NCBI GenBank assembly: GCA_964441735.1
Contig: CAYTVB010000003.1
Span: 1-64,000, forward strand
Source of the DNA: JASMTM01 sp964441735
GTDB lineage: Bacteria > Thermotogota > Thermotogae > Petrotogales > Kosmotogaceae
Length of the DNA: 64,000 bases
Direction of reading: 5' to 3'
The notes below the pieces were generated by a model, which saw nothing but the letters and a program-made list of their open reading frames with translations, was not told where the DNA came from and ran no database searches. Shown in pieces: positions 36,832-44,639 of this stretch. Made by a program: the position numbers and the translations under genes. Each line of letters begins with the position of its first letter. The stretch's first letter is position 1.

Positions 36832-37809
36832 TTAAATTGTGCTTTCACGCTTAATAAAATGCGTGAATAGCGACGTTTTTATGGGATGCTCTTCTTCTCC
36901 CATTAAAAGAGTAAACAATCTTCTTGCTGCAACTGAACCAAGCTCATATTTAAAGATTTTTAGAGTAGTTAAGGATGGTGTTACAGATGATGCACTCACG
37001 ATATCATCAAAACCTAAAATAGAAATATCTTCAGGGATTTTAAAGTTGCGTCTTTTTAATTCTTCCATCGCCCTAATAGCAGCTGTATCATTTGTTCCAA
37101 ATATGGCTTCGGGCTTTCCATATGTTCTAAGAATCATATCAATCAAAGTGGACATGTTATCGCCAATCTCATCGTATTCATAGGTCCTTGGAAGCAAACC
37201 ATGTTTTTCCATCGCAGAAATATATCCATTGTATCTATCTTTGAATCCAAAATGGCTTAAAGGGCCATGAAAAGCTACAATTTTCTTTAGCCCTTTTTGA
37301 ATTAAATATTCGATTCCGTAAACGGTACCATCGTAACCATCTGAAATAACACAGTCTATCTTCAAACCCGGGACATATTGATCAACAAGAACAATAGGTT
37401 TTTGGGTAGATTTGAGTTCTTTTATATAGGAATTAGTTATTTCTCCACCAAGAAGTAAATAACCGTCATATATATATTCAGTTTCCTTTATCTTTAAAAA
37501 ATGGGTATTTAAACGATGCTTTTTTGCGAAATCTGTAATTCCTTTTACAACAACTGTATAAAATTCATCTGGATGCGAAGAGATCGAATCCAGCACTCTT
37601 TCGCCAGACATAATCGCCACATTGTATGTATGCCCTTTTTTTGCTAGAAAGCGGGCAGTTTTTGTTGGCAAATAATTTAGTTCACCAACAGCCTTAACAA
37701 CTTTTCTTTTTGTTTTATCTGATACATATCCTTTGTTGTTAATAACACGTGAAACAGTGGCAGTTGAGACGCCGGCTAAATTTGCTACATCTTTTAAATT
37801 AGAACTCAA
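36832..37809 (-). CDS. LacI-family regulator of the GH130 locus
   Basis: 325 residues. Helix-turn-helix NLKDVANLAGVSTATVSRVINN and hinge helix LPTKTARFLAKK are followed by a periplasmic-binding-protein-like effector domain (about 60-325). TTG start after GGAGTGAC. It is the first gene of the minus operon and is divergent from the secreted-protein genes. Matching operators (TGCAAGCGCTTACA and TGTAACCGCTTACA) lie just inside both divergent transcripts. I infer that it represses both units and itself, with a sugar or sugar-phosphate inducer. Confidence 0.93.
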   Translation of the reverse strand: MSSNLKDVANLAGVSTATVSRVINNKGYVSDKTKRKVVKAVGELNYLPTKTARFLAKKGHTYNVAIMSGERVLDSISSHPDEFYTVVVKGITDFAKKHRLNTHFLKIKETEYIYDGYLLLGGEITNSYIKELKSTQKPIVLVDQYVPGLKIDCVISDGYDGTVYGIEYLIQKGLKKIVAFHGPLSHFGFKDRYNGYISAMEKHGLLPRTYEYDEIGDNMSTLIDMILRTYGKPEAIFGTNDTAAIRAMEELKRRNFKIPEDISILGFDDIVSASSVTPSLTTLKIFKYELGSVAARRLFTLLMGEEEHPIKTSLFTHFIKRESTI

Positions 37810-37827
37810 AATCTTGTCACTCCTTTA

Positions 37828-37841
37828 TGCAAGCGCTTACA
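37828..37841. promoter_or_regulatory. LacI-family operator upstream of lacI
   Basis: TGCAAGCGCTTACA: a near-perfect palindrome around AAGCGCTT. It is centred about 11 bases downstream of the predicted start of the minus transcript, a position that fits repression. Confidence 0.8.
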
Positions 37842-37851
37842 TATATTAAAA

Positions 37852-37879
37852 ATATTAACTCATTTTTTGTCATTTACAA
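37852..37879 (-). promoter_or_regulatory. Predicted promoter of the lacI-GH130 operon
   Basis: On the minus strand a TTGTAA (-35) lies 16 bases from TAATAT (-10), placing the start near 37845, immediately before the operator. The region is AT-rich, so alternatives exist. Confidence 0.45.
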
Positions 37880-38072
37880 TGACCTATTAAATACTATTAA
37901 GGGTAATTAAACTTGATTATTATCAATTATATTTAATTATTTGTTTGCTTCTATAAATCTAAAATTTTCTTTTTTCTAAAATGTCTTCAATGAAATAATG
38001 CATTTTTAAGAGATTATTGACAATAATCAGTTCTATATAGCTCAAATCGTTTAAGTTTATGTATAAGCGTAG

Positions 38073-38101
38073 TTAGCACATTTGATTAATATATGTATAA
38101 T
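38073..38101 (+). promoter_or_regulatory. Predicted promoter of the secreted-protein genes
   Basis: TTAGCA (-35), a 17-base spacer and a perfect TATAAT (-10, at 38096-38101). The predicted start near 38108 falls at the edge of the operator at 38110-38123. Confidence 0.65.
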
Positions 38102-38109
38102 TTCTTATG

Positions 38110-38123
38110 TGTAACCGCTTACA
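38110..38123. promoter_or_regulatory. LacI-family operator at the start of the secreted-protein transcript
   Basis: TGTAACCGCTTACA: the same half-sites as the lacI operator with one centre mismatch. It is centred about 10 bases downstream of the predicted start, so bound repressor would block initiation. Confidence 0.8.
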
Positions 38124-38139
38124 TAAAAAGGAGGGAAAA

Positions 38140-39474
38140 ATGATGAGACGTATTCTAATCGTTTTATTGTGTTTGTTCTTTGTTAGCTTTGCGTTTTCGG
38201 AAATTGTAGAGATTCCTATCGAGATTTCAAAGACCACAGATATTGATGTTCCTATTGCAGTGAGTATGAATGAAGTACTTACGCTGGTCGGTTTGGATTT
38301 CGATGCCAACTGGGATTCTCTAAGAGTTATTGATGCTGATGGTTCAGAAATTCCTTACCAGATTGACGATGTTGATTTGAACGGAAAGTTGTCATCAGGC
38401 GATTTGTTGATCACTTTAGTGAAAGGACCTTCCAAAATAACCGTCAGTGATGATTTTTCGATTGAGATGCCTGAATACACCGCTTCTTTCTCTGTCAATG
38501 AAGAAGAAGGCGTTACAATGATCGAAGGATTTGCATTAAAGGCAAGGATATCAATGAATGGTCTTGTTAGAGTTGAAGAATTTAGTGGTGTAGAAGGAAC
38601 TATTGTAGATGAAATTGGTATAGGTAGAGTTTCAGGTTGGGTAGGCTCAACTTACTATGTTGATGGAGAACTTGGGAGGCATGAAGAAAAGACATCAGGA
38701 GATTTTAGAATTGTAGAAACAAGCGTACTTGAACCCGGTCCGGTAGGAGTTACGGTAGTAACAAAGTTGCAATCAGAAACGTTCGTTGGCCTTGATCAAC
38801 ATATCGTTACCACAATTTTCAATACTGGTGATATAAGGATGGATAATAGCTTCATATTCAATAATTATCTTGATATGATGAAAGTTCAGTCCATGATAAC
38901 AAGGCCTCTAACAGACATATCGGATGATGCAGTTCATATGCTTCCTGTCTTTAGAAGACTGTTATGGACTGATCAATTAAACATTACTCCTCTGGAATAC
39001 TGGTTTGATAGAAATGCCATAATGTATGTAGATAGGATGCCTTATATTGTTTTCCCGGCAATTGATTCTATGAAACCATTATGGTGGGGTGCCACATACA
39101 TATTCGCTTCTCAAGAATCATGGAGATCCAATTACTCACCTTCTTTGGGAATAGGTGTTGCTGAAATATTACCTGAAAACCCTGTGGTTTATGCAGATTA
39201 CAACAAATGGGTAGATGGTAATACATGGATTTATGAAAGCAGAGAATTTCGTGATGGAGTTTTCAAATGGCTCCCTGGAGAATTTGAGTTATATGAATCA
39301 ACAAAGGATATGGTTTCACTAGAAACAACTGATCTTCCAAATCATTATGTTGCAGGTGATGAACTGAACTTTGAAAGATTTTATAGTTTGTACAATTCCG
39401 AAACTATTGGCAGTGCAATAGGTCATATTGTAAGCAGAACAATTGAGATACAGTCGGTTGAAATTGGTAATTAA
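38140..39474 (+). CDS. Exported protein of unknown function, possibly DUF4861-like
   Basis: 444 residues; not firmly recognised. Signal peptide RRILIVLLCLFFVSFAFS. The N-terminal segment DSLRVIDADGSEIPYQIDD, followed by an acidic GKLSSGDLLITLV, recalls beta-sandwich starts of DUF4861-type proteins found with polysaccharide-degrading genes. The rest is predicted to be mostly beta strand with many aromatic residues (PLWWGATYIFASQESW). The ATG at 38140 follows AAAAGGAGGG; the in-frame ATG at 38107 lies inside the operator and before the ribosome site. LacI-controlled expression and export suggest binding or cleavage of an external glycan. No catalytic residues can be assigned. Confidence 0.6.
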   Translation: MMRRILIVLLCLFFVSFAFSEIVEIPIEISKTTDIDVPIAVSMNEVLTLVGLDFDANWDSLRVIDADGSEIPYQIDDVDLNGKLSSGDLLITLVKGPSKITVSDDFSIEMPEYTASFSVNEEEGVTMIEGFALKARISMNGLVRVEEFSGVEGTIVDEIGIGRVSGWVGSTYYVDGELGRHEEKTSGDFRIVETSVLEPGPVGVTVVTKLQSETFVGLDQHIVTTIFNTGDIRMDNSFIFNNYLDMMKVQSMITRPLTDISDDAVHMLPVFRRLLWTDQLNITPLEYWFDRNAIMYVDRMPYIVFPAIDSMKPLWWGATYIFASQESWRSNYSPSLGIGVAEILPENPVVYADYNKWVDGNTWIYESREFRDGVFKWLPGEFELYESTKDMVSLETTDLPNHYVAGDELNFERFYSLYNSETIGSAIGHIVSRTIEIQSVEIGN

Positions 39475-39490
39475 GAAATAAAATACTATA

Positions 39491-39514
39491 GGGCGCCTTA
39501 AGGCGCCCTTTTTT
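39491..39514 (+). terminator. Hairpin terminator between the two secreted-protein genes
   Basis: The perfect palindrome GGGCGCCTTAAGGCGCCC is followed by six T residues. It is strong enough to end most transcripts. The following gene, just 23 bases on, may rely on readthrough. Confidence 0.9.
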
Positions 39515-39537
39515 AGTTGTTTGGAGGTAAAGATAAA

Positions 39538-41832
39538 ATGAAATCTATGCTCATATTCACACTATTATTTGTTATGGCTAGTATTGCAGCTTCAATTAAT
39601 ATAAATGATCTAAAAATAGATCATCTTGAGTTTTTAAGGGATGAATTTGAAATCAATGGTGAAATTCATTGGGGATACTGGATATATGCGGATAGATTAC
39701 CGGATGGTACTTACAAACATATCGGAGCAACCGGAGAAGGGGTAACCTGCGTTGATGATGTTGCCAGAGCCGGAATCTTTTATTTGCGAAACATCGAAAT
39801 GGATATTAATATGGAGTTATCAATTGAAAGAAGCAAAGAAATTTTTGATTTTCTTTTTGTAATGCAGAGAAATGATGGCAGTTTTTATAATTTTATAACA
39901 GCTGATGGAGAGTACAATAGGTACGGTCCAACATCTAGACCAGGGGCCAATTGGTGGTCGGTTCGTGCTTTATGGGTACTTGCCAAAGGAGCTAATGTTT
40001 TTTATGAAATTGATAGGGAATTATCAATAGAACTTTTTGAAAGGGCAAAAAGAACATTTTCACTTCTTAAGAGAAACATTAAAAATGGTTTGCTTGATAA
40101 ATACTCTGATATAAGCTCTGTAATGCTTCTGGGGATATGTGAAATGGCAACGTTTGAGAAGAACAGTGAATTTATCGATACCATTGATGAAGTTGCTAAA
40201 GGTCTCATAAGTAAATCAAATAACAATTACTGGGAAAATTTCGGATTGTTTGATGAAGGGATTGAAAATTTCAACTGGCATGGATGGGGATCAAGGCATA
40301 TTGAAGCACTTACTGAAGCCTATTTGATAACCGGAAACACTGAATATATTGAATATGCTGAGTTTTCTGCAAAGAGATTGTTTCCATTTATTGTTACCTT
40401 TGGTCCTGTTTATTTGGTTGGAGAAAATTTAATAGAATATCCAAAGATTGCATATGCTGCTGAGTGTATGGTCAACTCTGCAGTAAGATTGTATGAGGTT
40501 ACCGATAGAAAAGATTACGGTATGTACGCAGTACTTATGGCTTCATGGTTTAAGGGTTTTAATGAATTAGGGAGGCCAATGTTTGGAGAAAATGGAGAAG
40601 GTTTTGACGGGCTTGAACCAACACATAGAAATCTCAATTCAGGCGCGGAATCAACAATAAGCGCTTTGCTTTCTATTCAGAATGTTTACTTGCTACCTGA
40701 CCTTTTCCTAAATTATTTTATAGAAGATCTAATGTTACTTACACCTGGAATAGTAATTGAAGCAGAAAAAATGAATCTTGGGCTTTCAGAAGCAGAAGTT
40801 ATTTCGTTAACCAGATCGTCAGGGGGCTACTTCGTAGATTGTAGTGGTACAACAGTTATGAGAGACAATATTACTTTAGCAGAAACTTATTATGAGGTAC
40901 TGGTTAGTTTTCTGGAAAACAAAGTAGTTGAAAATGTTGAGCTCACAACAAAAATAGCTCAAAGTAAATCAGTTACCAATATTAATGTGAACAGAGGCAT
41001 TACTAATTCTGGAGTGATAAAGGGAACAGGAGAGAAAGAAAGATTTTCTCTTGGCTTGAAGTTCTCCGGAGAAAGAATATTCATTGATCAAATTATATTT
41101 TATCCCCAACTAATAGGAATATATAATGCGGATAATAATAAGTACCTGTTTTACAACAGAACAAACAAAAAAATGCAGGGAATTGAACCTTTCACTTTCC
41201 TTGAAACTGATGAACCGTTGATAGCTTATTCAGGCGAAGAAAAAACCGTTCAAGAAACTGTGGATGTTGAAAAAGTCTCTGTTGATGGATTTACATTACT
41301 TGTTCTGGATTCAGTATTTAACAATAATGGAATAGTTGATTCTTTATCCAGAAAAGAGGGAAACTTTGATAACTATACAGGCGTAATTGGTGCGTCTTAT
41401 CCTGAAGAAGAAATTGAAAAGTTATTGGAAGAAGGATATATTTATTTAGATGGTGTGCCTTATTTGATCAAGACAAAAGGAAATGACAATTTAAGAACAT
41501 CAGGACAGAAGTTTGAAATTGATTTTAATGCCAGCAAATTATATATTATGGGCTCAAGTGACCATGGAGACTATACTAACACGTTAACCATTATTTATGA
41601 GGATGGTTCAACAGAATATCTGAACCTGTCTTTTTCTGATTGGTGTGGTAGTAACCAGTTTGGTGAAAAGTACGTAGAATTTCCTTACCGTTATGACATT
41701 TCAGGAAATATTGAAAGGATAAAATGCAAATTATATGTTCAAAGCTTCTATTTAAAGAATAAAATTGTCCGTTCAATACAGCTTCCAGACACCATAACCA
41801 TGCATATTTTTGCGATAACCTTTGAATATTGA
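39538..41832 (+). CDS. Secreted alpha/alpha-barrel protein with a C-terminal carbohydrate-binding-type domain
   Basis: 764 residues. Signal peptide KSMLIFTLLFVMASIAAS. Residues about 35-390 look like an (alpha/alpha)6 toroid, the fold of several glycosidases and lyases (VDDVARAGIFYLR, GANWWSVRALWVLAKGA, WHGWGSRHIEALTEAY, NLNSGAESTISALL). A beta-rich middle follows. The last 170 residues match a module widespread in bacterial glycosidases: a conserved FDNYTGVIGASYPEEE, then SDHGDYTNT, SFSDWC and finally RSIQLPDTITMHIFAI. The catalytic family is unknown to me; Asp and Glu in VDDVAR and NSGAE are candidates. ATG 39538 follows TTGGAGGTAA. Confidence 0.68.
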   Translation: MKSMLIFTLLFVMASIAASININDLKIDHLEFLRDEFEINGEIHWGYWIYADRLPDGTYKHIGATGEGVTCVDDVARAGIFYLRNIEMDINMELSIERSKEIFDFLFVMQRNDGSFYNFITADGEYNRYGPTSRPGANWWSVRALWVLAKGANVFYEIDRELSIELFERAKRTFSLLKRNIKNGLLDKYSDISSVMLLGICEMATFEKNSEFIDTIDEVAKGLISKSNNNYWENFGLFDEGIENFNWHGWGSRHIEALTEAYLITGNTEYIEYAEFSAKRLFPFIVTFGPVYLVGENLIEYPKIAYAAECMVNSAVRLYEVTDRKDYGMYAVLMASWFKGFNELGRPMFGENGEGFDGLEPTHRNLNSGAESTISALLSIQNVYLLPDLFLNYFIEDLMLLTPGIVIEAEKMNLGLSEAEVISLTRSSGGYFVDCSGTTVMRDNITLAETYYEVLVSFLENKVVENVELTTKIAQSKSVTNINVNRGITNSGVIKGTGEKERFSLGLKFSGERIFIDQIIFYPQLIGIYNADNNKYLFYNRTNKKMQGIEPFTFLETDEPLIAYSGEEKTVQETVDVEKVSVDGFTLLVLDSVFNNNGIVDSLSRKEGNFDNYTGVIGASYPEEEIEKLLEEGYIYLDGVPYLIKTKGNDNLRTSGQKFEIDFNASKLYIMGSSDHGDYTNTLTIIYEDGSTEYLNLSFSDWCGSNQFGEKYVEFPYRYDISGNIERIKCKLYVQSFYLKNKIVRSIQLPDTITMHIFAITFEY

Positions 41833-41863
41833 AATTTAATTATAGAACAGGTACATATTTCTT

Positions 41864-41897
41864 AAATGACCCACAATGGGTAATTGTGGGTCATTTT
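41864..41897. terminator. Bidirectional terminator between convergent genes
   Basis: A 14-base-pair perfect stem AAATGACCCACAAT/ATTGTGGGTCATTT with a five-base loop, flanked by A and T residues. It can serve both the secreted-barrel gene (plus) and the GNAT gene (minus). Confidence 0.9.
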
Positions 41898-41899
41898 GG

Positions 41900-43009
41900 T
41901 TAAGGAACTTCCTTTATGAAAGTCATGTATTCTTTATATAACTCTCCACCTGCTCCAACAGCGTCCTGAAAACTTTTGCGGTTTTCAAAACCCACGATTC
42001 CACCTTCAGCTTCTATATAGCCTTTCTTCTTTGCATTTCTACCAATATGGTAATGCATTGCGAAGGATACCCCTTTTCCCTGGAATGCTTTATCTACAAA
42101 AACAGTAATGGATCTGAACCTTTTTATTTTTTTCTTTCCAGTTAAGAAAATTAACCAGCCGAAGGGTAGAAGCGTTCCATTCATTTTTTTAAATAAAGGA
42201 TTGTAGTTCGGAATGGCGACTGAAAAACCTATAGGTCGATCTTCCTTATAGGCAATAGCTGCAAGATCCGGATCGGCGAATCGCTTCATCTCCTTCACAA
42301 TACCCAGCATCTGTTCCTGTGATGGTGGTCTTACTCCAACCCATTCATCTGGAATAGAATTTTCCATGACTTCACGCATATCATGCGCAATCTTGTTAAG
42401 ATCTTTCGCATTGGGTGATACTACACGAATGTTATAGCGTTTCATAGCTTTATTAATTAATTTTACTTTTTTCTCTGGAAATTCTCCTCTAAGGTCAAAT
42501 TTAAAACAGGCTAAATGGGTTTTTGGCTTGAAGCCAGCATTTTTAATTAGATTTCTGTAATAAGGAGGATTGTAATTTAAATATATATATGGAGGGTCTT
42601 CAAAGTTCTTAGTGAGCATGCCTTTATAATCATCACCATTCGTTGGAGATTCCGGCCCAATATATGCACTAATGTCTTTTTTTGCAAACCATCTATCCGC
42701 TTTTTCTACCATTAAATTAACAGCTGTTTGATTATCAAATGATTCGAAAAGTGTAAAAAATCCAACATTGTTACCGTGAGAAAGAACATTTTTGTTAATG
42801 TATATGCCCATTCTTGCAACTGGCTTTCCATTATCAAAAACAAGATAAAATTCTCTTCCTGCATTCATTACGGTCGAGCCTTTTTTAATAACCCTTTTTA
42901 TCATAGATTTTAATGGTGGAACCCAGAGTGGATTGTTCTTATATATTGCATAAGGTAGATCAATGAATTTTTTGATATGCCTGTTGTTATCTACTTTAAC
43001 TATCTTCAT
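41900..43009 (-). CDS. GNAT-fold acetyltransferase-like protein
   Basis: 369 residues. Belongs to a family of large GNAT-like proteins beginning with a segment of the type IKKFIDLPYAIYKNNPLWVPPL. Two half-domains are apparent. The second has the acetyl-CoA-type pattern near AIAYKEDRPIGFSVAIPNYN and VFVDKAFQGKGVSFAMHYHIG (Q-G-K-G pyrophosphate loop). The substrate is unknown. I chose ATG 43009 because the family start lies there; 43057 would add 16 unsupported residues. It overlaps the symporter gene by 14 bases, suggesting coupling. Confidence 0.72.
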   Translation of the reverse strand: MKIVKVDNNRHIKKFIDLPYAIYKNNPLWVPPLKSMIKRVIKKGSTVMNAGREFYLVFDNGKPVARMGIYINKNVLSHGNNVGFFTLFESFDNQTAVNLMVEKADRWFAKKDISAYIGPESPTNGDDYKGMLTKNFEDPPYIYLNYNPPYYRNLIKNAGFKPKTHLACFKFDLRGEFPEKKVKLINKAMKRYNIRVVSPNAKDLNKIAHDMREVMENSIPDEWVGVRPPSQEQMLGIVKEMKRFADPDLAAIAYKEDRPIGFSVAIPNYNPLFKKMNGTLLPFGWLIFLTGKKKIKRFRSITVFVDKAFQGKGVSFAMHYHIGRNAKKKGYIEAEGGIVGFENRKSFQDAVGAGGELYKEYMTFIKEVP

Positions 43010-44321
43010 GACTTTTTTCATTCCCTTTAAACATGGTTTTTTGGAAGTTTCTGTCAATGGGATATGGAATCATCAATATTATACCTGTGAGAAATAACGC
43101 TGCTGGAAAAACCCCAAATAATATCCTTATAGTTAGTATTACTTGAGGTTCCTGCGGTATGTTTGGTACATATCCTGCAAGTTCCAGAGAAATACCAACA
43201 ACGAAAAGCATTAGAGAGGTTCCAAGCTTTTGAAAAAATGTTGATAAACCGTAGTACATCCCTTCGCGTTTTTCTCCGGAAATCACTCTGTCGTACTCAA
43301 CAGCGTCTGGGAGAATCGAAAAAGGTAATATATGAGCAGCTGATACTCCAAAACCGGTTATAATTACCATTACATAAAGCCACACATTATTGAGAATATC
43401 TCCAAAAAATGCAATGAACAAAAGACAACAAATTAGTTCCAGCATACCAACCTGGTAAGCTCTTCGTTTTTCCAGCTTCCCGGATATCTTCACCCATAAT
43501 GGTAAAAAAGCTATTGAAGACAAAAACAAAAGTCCAATAAGAATACCAATTTCATCCTTTCTACCCATGACATAAGTGGCAAAATAAATGATCGTAGCGG
43601 AGACTACATTTACCCCCGTCCAGGTGAAGAAAAACATCAAAACAGCATAAATAAAAGGTTTGTTCTGAATAATGTCTTTTAAAGCTTCAAAGAGTTTCTT
43701 TTTTGAAGGATGTTTTTCCGTTGATTCCTTTGTAAATAGAAATACTATTATGGGACTTGTAATTATGAATAAACCAAAGAGAAGTCCCATAAACGCATAT
43801 CCCTTTGATTCATTCCCTATCATTTGAACAATAAAAGCCGGTACCGCTCCAGCTATAAGTCCACCCAATATAGAAAAGAACATTCTATAAGCATTTAAGC
43901 TGGTCCTGTCATCGTAAGTCTTAGCAAGTTCAGGCGTTAATGCAGTATATGGAACACTGTACGCTGTACTCGCTGTGGTGTGAAACAAAAAGAAAAATAC
44001 CACATAAATTAACTTAATAGTGGGGGTTGTATCGGGAACTATCCACAATAGAAAGAATGACAGTCCATAAGGGATTGCAGCCCCTAAAATAAAGGGTCTC
44101 CTTCTACCAAACCGTGTTGATGTTCGGTCTGAAAATCTTCCAAAGATCGGATCGCTAAAAGCATCCCAGAGTCTCCCCACCAGTATTGCACCACCAACCC
44201 AGGCTGGATTGATTAAAGCCACATCAGTAAGGTAATACATAAAATAAAAACCAACGATGGTCCATGAAATACTCAGCCCCAGATCCCCATAACCATAGGC
44301 AATTTTATTAAGTTTGCGCAT
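42996..44321 (-). CDS. GPH-family sugar:cation symporter (MelB-like)
   Basis: 441 residues, about 12 membrane helices. The N-terminal half holds the GPH signature region DAFSDPIFGRFSDRTSTRFGRRRPF. The helix-2 Asp residues in this family bind the coupling cation. Likely imports a glycoside with Na+ or H+. It runs opposite to the neighbouring mannoside genes and is divergent from the unit at 44640. The substrate cannot be read from the sequence. Confidence 0.9.
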   Translation of the reverse strand: MRKLNKIAYGYGDLGLSISWTIVGFYFMYYLTDVALINPAWVGGAILVGRLWDAFSDPIFGRFSDRTSTRFGRRRPFILGAAIPYGLSFFLLWIVPDTTPTIKLIYVVFFFLFHTTASTAYSVPYTALTPELAKTYDDRTSLNAYRMFFSILGGLIAGAVPAFIVQMIGNESKGYAFMGLLFGLFIITSPIIVFLFTKESTEKHPSKKKLFEALKDIIQNKPFIYAVLMFFFTWTGVNVVSATIIYFATYVMGRKDEIGILIGLLFLSSIAFLPLWVKISGKLEKRRAYQVGMLELICCLLFIAFFGDILNNVWLYVMVIITGFGVSAAHILPFSILPDAVEYDRVISGEKREGMYYGLSTFFQKLGTSLMLFVVGISLELAGYVPNIPQEPQVILTIRILFGVFPAALFLTGIILMIPYPIDRNFQKTMFKGNEKSHEDS

Positions 44322-44505
44322 AAAAGCCCCCTCTATTTATTTTATGAAAAAATTTTAGCATAGTTGAACAGAAATATTTTTTAATAATAAATGAGTGTAA
44401 CTTTTTTGCTTTTTTAGAGATTAATATTTAACCGCTATCATAAAAAGAATTTTTTGTTCGGTTATTCAAATTAAATAAAAGTTTTTTTTAAAAAAAAGCA
44501 TAAAT

Positions 44506-44519
44506 TGCAAACGGTTGCA
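44506..44519. promoter_or_regulatory. LacI-family operator upstream of the 44640 unit
   Basis: TGCAAACGGTTGCA: imperfect palindrome of the CcpA/LacI type. It starts 43 bases before the predicted -10 box TATAAC (44549-44554), exactly as at 52405. Confidence 0.78.
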
Positions 44520-44548
44520 TTTTATATCCATTATTCCTTATCATTGTC

Positions 44549-44554
44549 TATAAC
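44549..44554 (+). promoter_or_regulatory. Predicted -10 box for the 44640 unit
   Basis: TATAAC without a good -35 at the usual distance. Its position relative to the upstream operator matches the promoter at 52448. A promoter weak at -35 with an operator centred near -48 would suit activation. Confidence 0.5.
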
Positions 44555-44639
44555 AGTGACCTTTTGAATGTGAAAGTGGATAACTCTGTTAGAAAATCAA
44601 ATATGAATGATGATTTAATAGGGTGGAGGTGCAATTGTT

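Larger units (their letters stand above)
37810..38139. other. 330-base divergent control region between lacI and the secreted-protein genes
   Basis: No gene of credible size is seen. It holds two LacI-type operators and a promoter pair (listed separately). It also holds a 17-base perfect inverted repeat, GATTATTGACAATAATC, at 38012-38028, and a weaker TTGAT/ATCAA repeat near 37914-37927. The middle is very AT-rich. Confidence 0.7.
44322..44639. other. 318-base divergent intergenic region
   Basis: No gene seen. AT-rich with long A and T runs near 44480-44500. It holds a LacI-type operator and a -10 box for the plus-strand unit (listed separately). A promoter for the symporter gene must also lie here but I could not pick one with confidence. 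Confidence 0.65.
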
